The notes below the pieces were generated by a model. That model made no database searches. It had not been told where the DNA came from and saw nothing but the letters and a program-made list of their open reading frames with translations. Source: Gonapodya sp. JEL0774 (taxonomy: Eukaryota; Monoblepharomycota; Monoblepharidomycetes; Monoblepharidales; Gonapodyaceae). From it: a stretch of DNA of 10,277 nucleotides. Of the stretch, positions 7,323 through 10,277 are shown piece after piece (position 1 is the stretch's first letter; the number at the start of each line of letters is the position of its first letter). The stretch covers positions 1-10,277 of the forward strand of contig JADIIX010000383.1 in NCBI GenBank assembly GCA_027604505.1, given 5' to 3'. Position numbers and translations under genes: made by a program.

Positions 7323-10277
7323 TTATGACAGCTTGGGAAGTGATTTGTAATAGCTGGTGTTCTTCTGTGCTGACCCATATGACCCATTTGTGCTTACATT
7401 CCTAATAAGGTCATACCACTTTTCCACAAGCCGCTGTGCAGTTGGTCGATTCCTTGGATTTCTGTCTAAACCCTGCTTTATGAATGGACACTGCGTGTTC
7501 AGCAAGTCAGAGCAGCGAGGTAAATCAATGCTTCATCAAATGAAGCAATAAAACAGTTTTGAGTGATCCGAGAATTCACAAAAGTGATGCTTTGTGTTCA
7601 CTTACATGCCAAGTCTCATCCACCGTTTGACAACAGAGCACACCGAGTAGATGTCAATGGCAAGACCCCTCTCGGCTGTTGACCCTTCCACACATTCAGG
7701 TGGAATGTGTGGTGGAACCTGATCATTATTGGGAAGCTTCCTGAAATAGTGAATAAACTGTTAGATTTTTGATGACCAACAGTAGTGTTATCACATGTAC
7801 TTACGTGGTCTCCCTTTGAACTCTGTCCAGAGGAAGCATAGTCCCAAAATCTCCAATCTTCAGGCGCTTCATGTATATTGCACGACCATATGGGATCCCA
7901 TTGCTTGGTGTTTGGGGCATGACACCAAGCTCTGCAAACAGGTTGTCGTCATGCAGGTCACCATGGACAAGACGTCTTGAATGTAATTTTGCCAAGCCTA
8001 AATTCAATATGCGCAAGTGAGATGTGTTTGTCGGGAGTGCATAGATGCCACTGACTGAATCAAGTACACAAAACACACTCACCTTGAAATAATCCAAGAA
8101 TGACCTCTGCACCAATTTTCCTCACAAAGGATGCTCCCATGTCATTGGACCAAATTTTTACTTGCCTTCTCTTAGCTACCTGATGAGGCTCTGAGAGAGA
8201 TTTATTGAACGTAACAGGGTTCATAGTGAGGAGGTTGTGGTACTGGTCTGCAGTGACACCTTACAAACATGCAGCAAGAGTTTTTAACACCACACATTGT
8301 ACAGTAAAGGTGATTGTTGGAGAAAAGCTTACCATGAACATACTCCATGATGGGGAACCCTGCCTCACTGAGACCAAACTGCATGACAAGGTTTGGGTGC
8401 CTCTCACCTCCAAGATACCCACCAGCTTCAGCAAAGACACTTGTACTCATGGCAATTTCTGCTTTAGGGACCTTCTCAACTGCAAGAATAAGAACAGGTC
8501 TAGCAGATCCATATACGCCCTTCCCAAGTTCACAGGTGTTGACTATGGGAAACATTGGACTCTCCAGGTGACATGAAAGCAGATCTTCTGGGCTCAAGTG
8601 ATTGGGGACACCAAGCTGTGGTGGAGAACTGCTGTTGCCTCTAATTGGGTAGATGTGGCGATTGGGAATGGAACTGCAATGCCAGTGGAAACATGGTGTG
8701 AGCAAAGTCAATGATGCCAGCACTAACAATGACCAACCAGGAAGAACCCACCAAACACTGTTCGTGAAAGAGTTCACATGCTCCACTCTCTCATTTTCCA
8801 GCTCACGAATTCTGAAAGCTGACTGCTCACGTACTCTATCCAGTTCTGCATCCTTGTCCGCAATCTGTTGGCCCAACCGTCTAATCTCCACCTCGTGAGT
8901 GTTCACTTGATTCAAAGCACCCTCCCAGAGCTTCTGTATTCTGTCATGATCCACAGCCTTAAATGTTGCAAGCGCTTCTCGGAGGTCATCAGCTTCCTTC
9001 TTCCACATCCCCTTTACTTCGGCAAGATGATTTGCAGCATTGCGCTCTGTGTCCACCAACTGCTTTTTCAACTGTTCAATCTCCCTCTGTGCACTAAGCA
9101 GCTTCTCCCCCTTAAGCTGCGCTTCCACACTTGAGCTGTTGGCATTGTAAAGCTCCACTTCCAGCCAGGAGATCTTCTCATCCTTTTGCAAGCTCCCCTT
9201 CATCAAAGACTCGACTTCTGAACGGAGAGCTCCCACCTCAATACTCTGCAAGCGATATTGCTGCTGGACATGCTCCAACTTTTGCTCAAGTTGGGCCTCT
9301 CGTGCGTGGAACTGTGAGGCGTCTTGAAAGACGATAGTGGAACTTGTGGGGGTGGATTGGGGAATAGGTGAGGATTGATGAGAGCCCTACCACCATACAC
9401 ATAAAAAATTGATAGTGAGTTTGGAAACACTCTTTGAATTGACTCACTAAAAAAGGGAACTCACGTCAGTGTTAAGATGGTTTGGGTGTGGGATGGTAGC
9501 AGAGAAAGGCATGAACCCAGAGGGGGCAGCAGTAGGCTGAGTGACTAAAGACGTCAGAAATTCTCGTTTACATAATCCCTCTTCTCTTGATCAACCTACT
9601 ATACTCCCTTGAGTAGGCCAGTTTGCTGCTGGTAGTGTTGCTGGCATTATCACTGCAGGAGGCCCCACCTGCAGCATGACAGAGTCAAATATCTCGCTGT
9701 CTTGGTCAGCAGCACCATTAAGGTTCATGAGTGCATCCACTGGCAATAGAGGATCATGAATGAGGACACAGGAGTTGTTTTTCTCAAACCTGACTGTCAC
9801 ACAAGCACTCACCAATATTATGATCCTCCTCAACCATGTATCCCCCGCTCATGACATCTCGATTTGCGCTTGGTCGAAATGGACTTGGCGTGGCGATATC
9901 GGCAGGGGGTGGTGGAGCTGGCGTAAAGGTTGCGGTGGCAGGTGGTGGTGCAGGTGTGGATGTGCGCAAAATTGGTTGGGGGGATGCTGACGTTGCCATG
10001 GATGATGGGGACTGTAAAAGCAATGATAGCAACATATTCAATCGTGAAATTAAAACAATATTTGAGATACATTTGACGAACATTGTGCGAAATGAGAATT
10101 ACAAACTCACTTTTTGAACTTCCAACATTGCGTTGTCGTCACTTTCGTCATCCTCTAGCTTCTGCCTCTTTCCAGGATTGCGTTTCGGTTTGGATTGGCG
10201 CACGTACTCGTTGAGGGTGGTTGATTTGGCGTGGTAAACCTGGTAGTGGATGTAGTAAGGGAGAGTTCCTGGTACAG
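7323..10277 (-). CDS. Coiled-coil, membrane-anchored protein kinase, 9 visible exons (5' partial)
   Basis: The gene was spliced by eye into exons 10111-10277 (runs off the edge), 9813-10011, 9600-9739, 9465-9536, 8333-9386, 8083-8259, 7805-7997, 7606-7740 and 7323-7530. All eight introns are GT-AG, 63-99 nt, and phases agree throughout, giving 780 residues plus TAA. Domain order, counted from the window edge, is: a basic then acidic tract (31-47, KRNPGKRQK followed by EDDESDD); a Pro/Ala/Ser/Thr-rich part (56-210); a coiled coil (about 212-396); one hydrophobic segment (403-425); and a kinase domain (about 472-755). Kinase landmarks are GKGVYG (480-485), AVEK (494-497), E512, HPNLV, MEYVHG hinge, HGDLHDDN (614-621), KIGDFG (649-654), PPE (680-682), DIYS (696-699) and RNRPTA (738-743). 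It probably phosphorylates proteins. The substrate is unknown. The catalytic-loop Lys is His. It is not FunK1, whose loop differs. The ATG at 9999 could be an alternative start. Confidence 0.88.
7401..8549 (-). other. Protein kinase domain of the membrane kinase gene
   Basis: The domain spans residues about 472-755 across five exons. The Gly loop, HGD catalytic Asp (D616), N621, DFG Asp (D652), PPE Glu (E682) and the subdomain XI Arg (R740) are all present, so catalysis is plausible. Two regions are longer than in standard kinases: about 65 residues between the hinge and the HGD loop, and 30 residues between N621 and D652. Confidence 0.88.
8688..8756 (-). other. Predicted transmembrane segment of the kinase protein
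   Basis: Residues 403-425 (VWWVLPGWSLLVLASLTLL, then TPCF) are an uninterrupted hydrophobic run of about 23 residues. The run follows the charged coiled coil and precedes a Cys/His/Ser-rich linker. No other hydrophobic segment is visible in the 780 residues, so a single-pass topology is expected if this one inserts. Confidence 0.75.
8775..9329 (-). other. Long coiled-coil region of the kinase protein
   Basis: Residues about 212-396 are rich in Glu, Lys, Gln, Arg and Leu with heptad-like hydrophobic spacing and few prolines or glycines (for example EIEQLKKQLVDTE, EIRRLGQQIADKDAELDRVR). The lone exon 8333-9386 encodes this region together with the membrane segment and the kinase N-lobe. It likely mediates dimer formation. 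Confidence 0.8.

Noticed and set aside
9789-9812. A 19-24 nt intron from the GTGAGT donor at 9812 to the nearest AG
   Set aside because: It is too short for spliceosomal removal. The acceptor at 9740 gives a 73-nt intron and the correct phase.
9836-10117. Gly/Ala/Val-rich plus-strand open frame near the right edge
   Set aside because: It is the reverse of the proline-rich exon of the kinase gene, which joins in phase with exons on both sides.

Overview
This window looks like nuclear DNA of a mushroom-forming basidiomycete (Agaricomycetes). The reasons are dense genes broken by short GT-AG introns (62 to 99 nt), a leucine-rich F-box-type protein fragment, and a Tnp2-like (CACTA/Plavaka-related) transposase with the GCRRC and VDTMH blocks I know from basidiomycete genomes. 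The kingdom is fairly safe; the class is an inference.

Layout. (1) Bases 2-982, plus strand: the 3' part of a leucine-rich-repeat protein. (2) Bases 1038-6122, minus strand: one large gene that looks at first like a string of unrelated short ORFs. When the introns are placed by eye, ten exons join with correct phase at all nine junctions into a single open protein of 1476 residues. It has N-terminal Cys motifs, a Tnp2-like transposase core, a long unassigned middle, and a C-terminal region resembling Ulp1/adenain (C48) cysteine proteases but apparently lacking the catalytic His. (3) Bases 6123-7322: a 1.2 kb gene-free stretch holding a GC-skewed 13-bp minisatellite with seven exact G6 tracts, and a diverged direct repeat of about 112 bp in two copies. 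(4) Bases 7323-10277, minus strand: a nine-exon gene running off the right edge (780 residues visible). It encodes a Pro/Ser-rich N-terminus, a long coiled coil, one membrane segment and a C-terminal protein kinase domain, a receptor-like layout that is unusual for fungi.

The first two genes converge with only 55 bp between their stop codons, while the transposase gene and the kinase gene are both on the minus strand in tandem. There is no sign that the three genes form one pathway. The window reads as ordinary accessory genome in which a transposase-derived gene sits between two lineage-specific families. The most interesting points are the intact, heavily spliced transposase with its protease-like tail, the coiled-coil/membrane/kinase protein, and the G-rich minisatellite just upstream of the transposase gene. 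All gene models were spliced by eye, with no homology search or transcript evidence.
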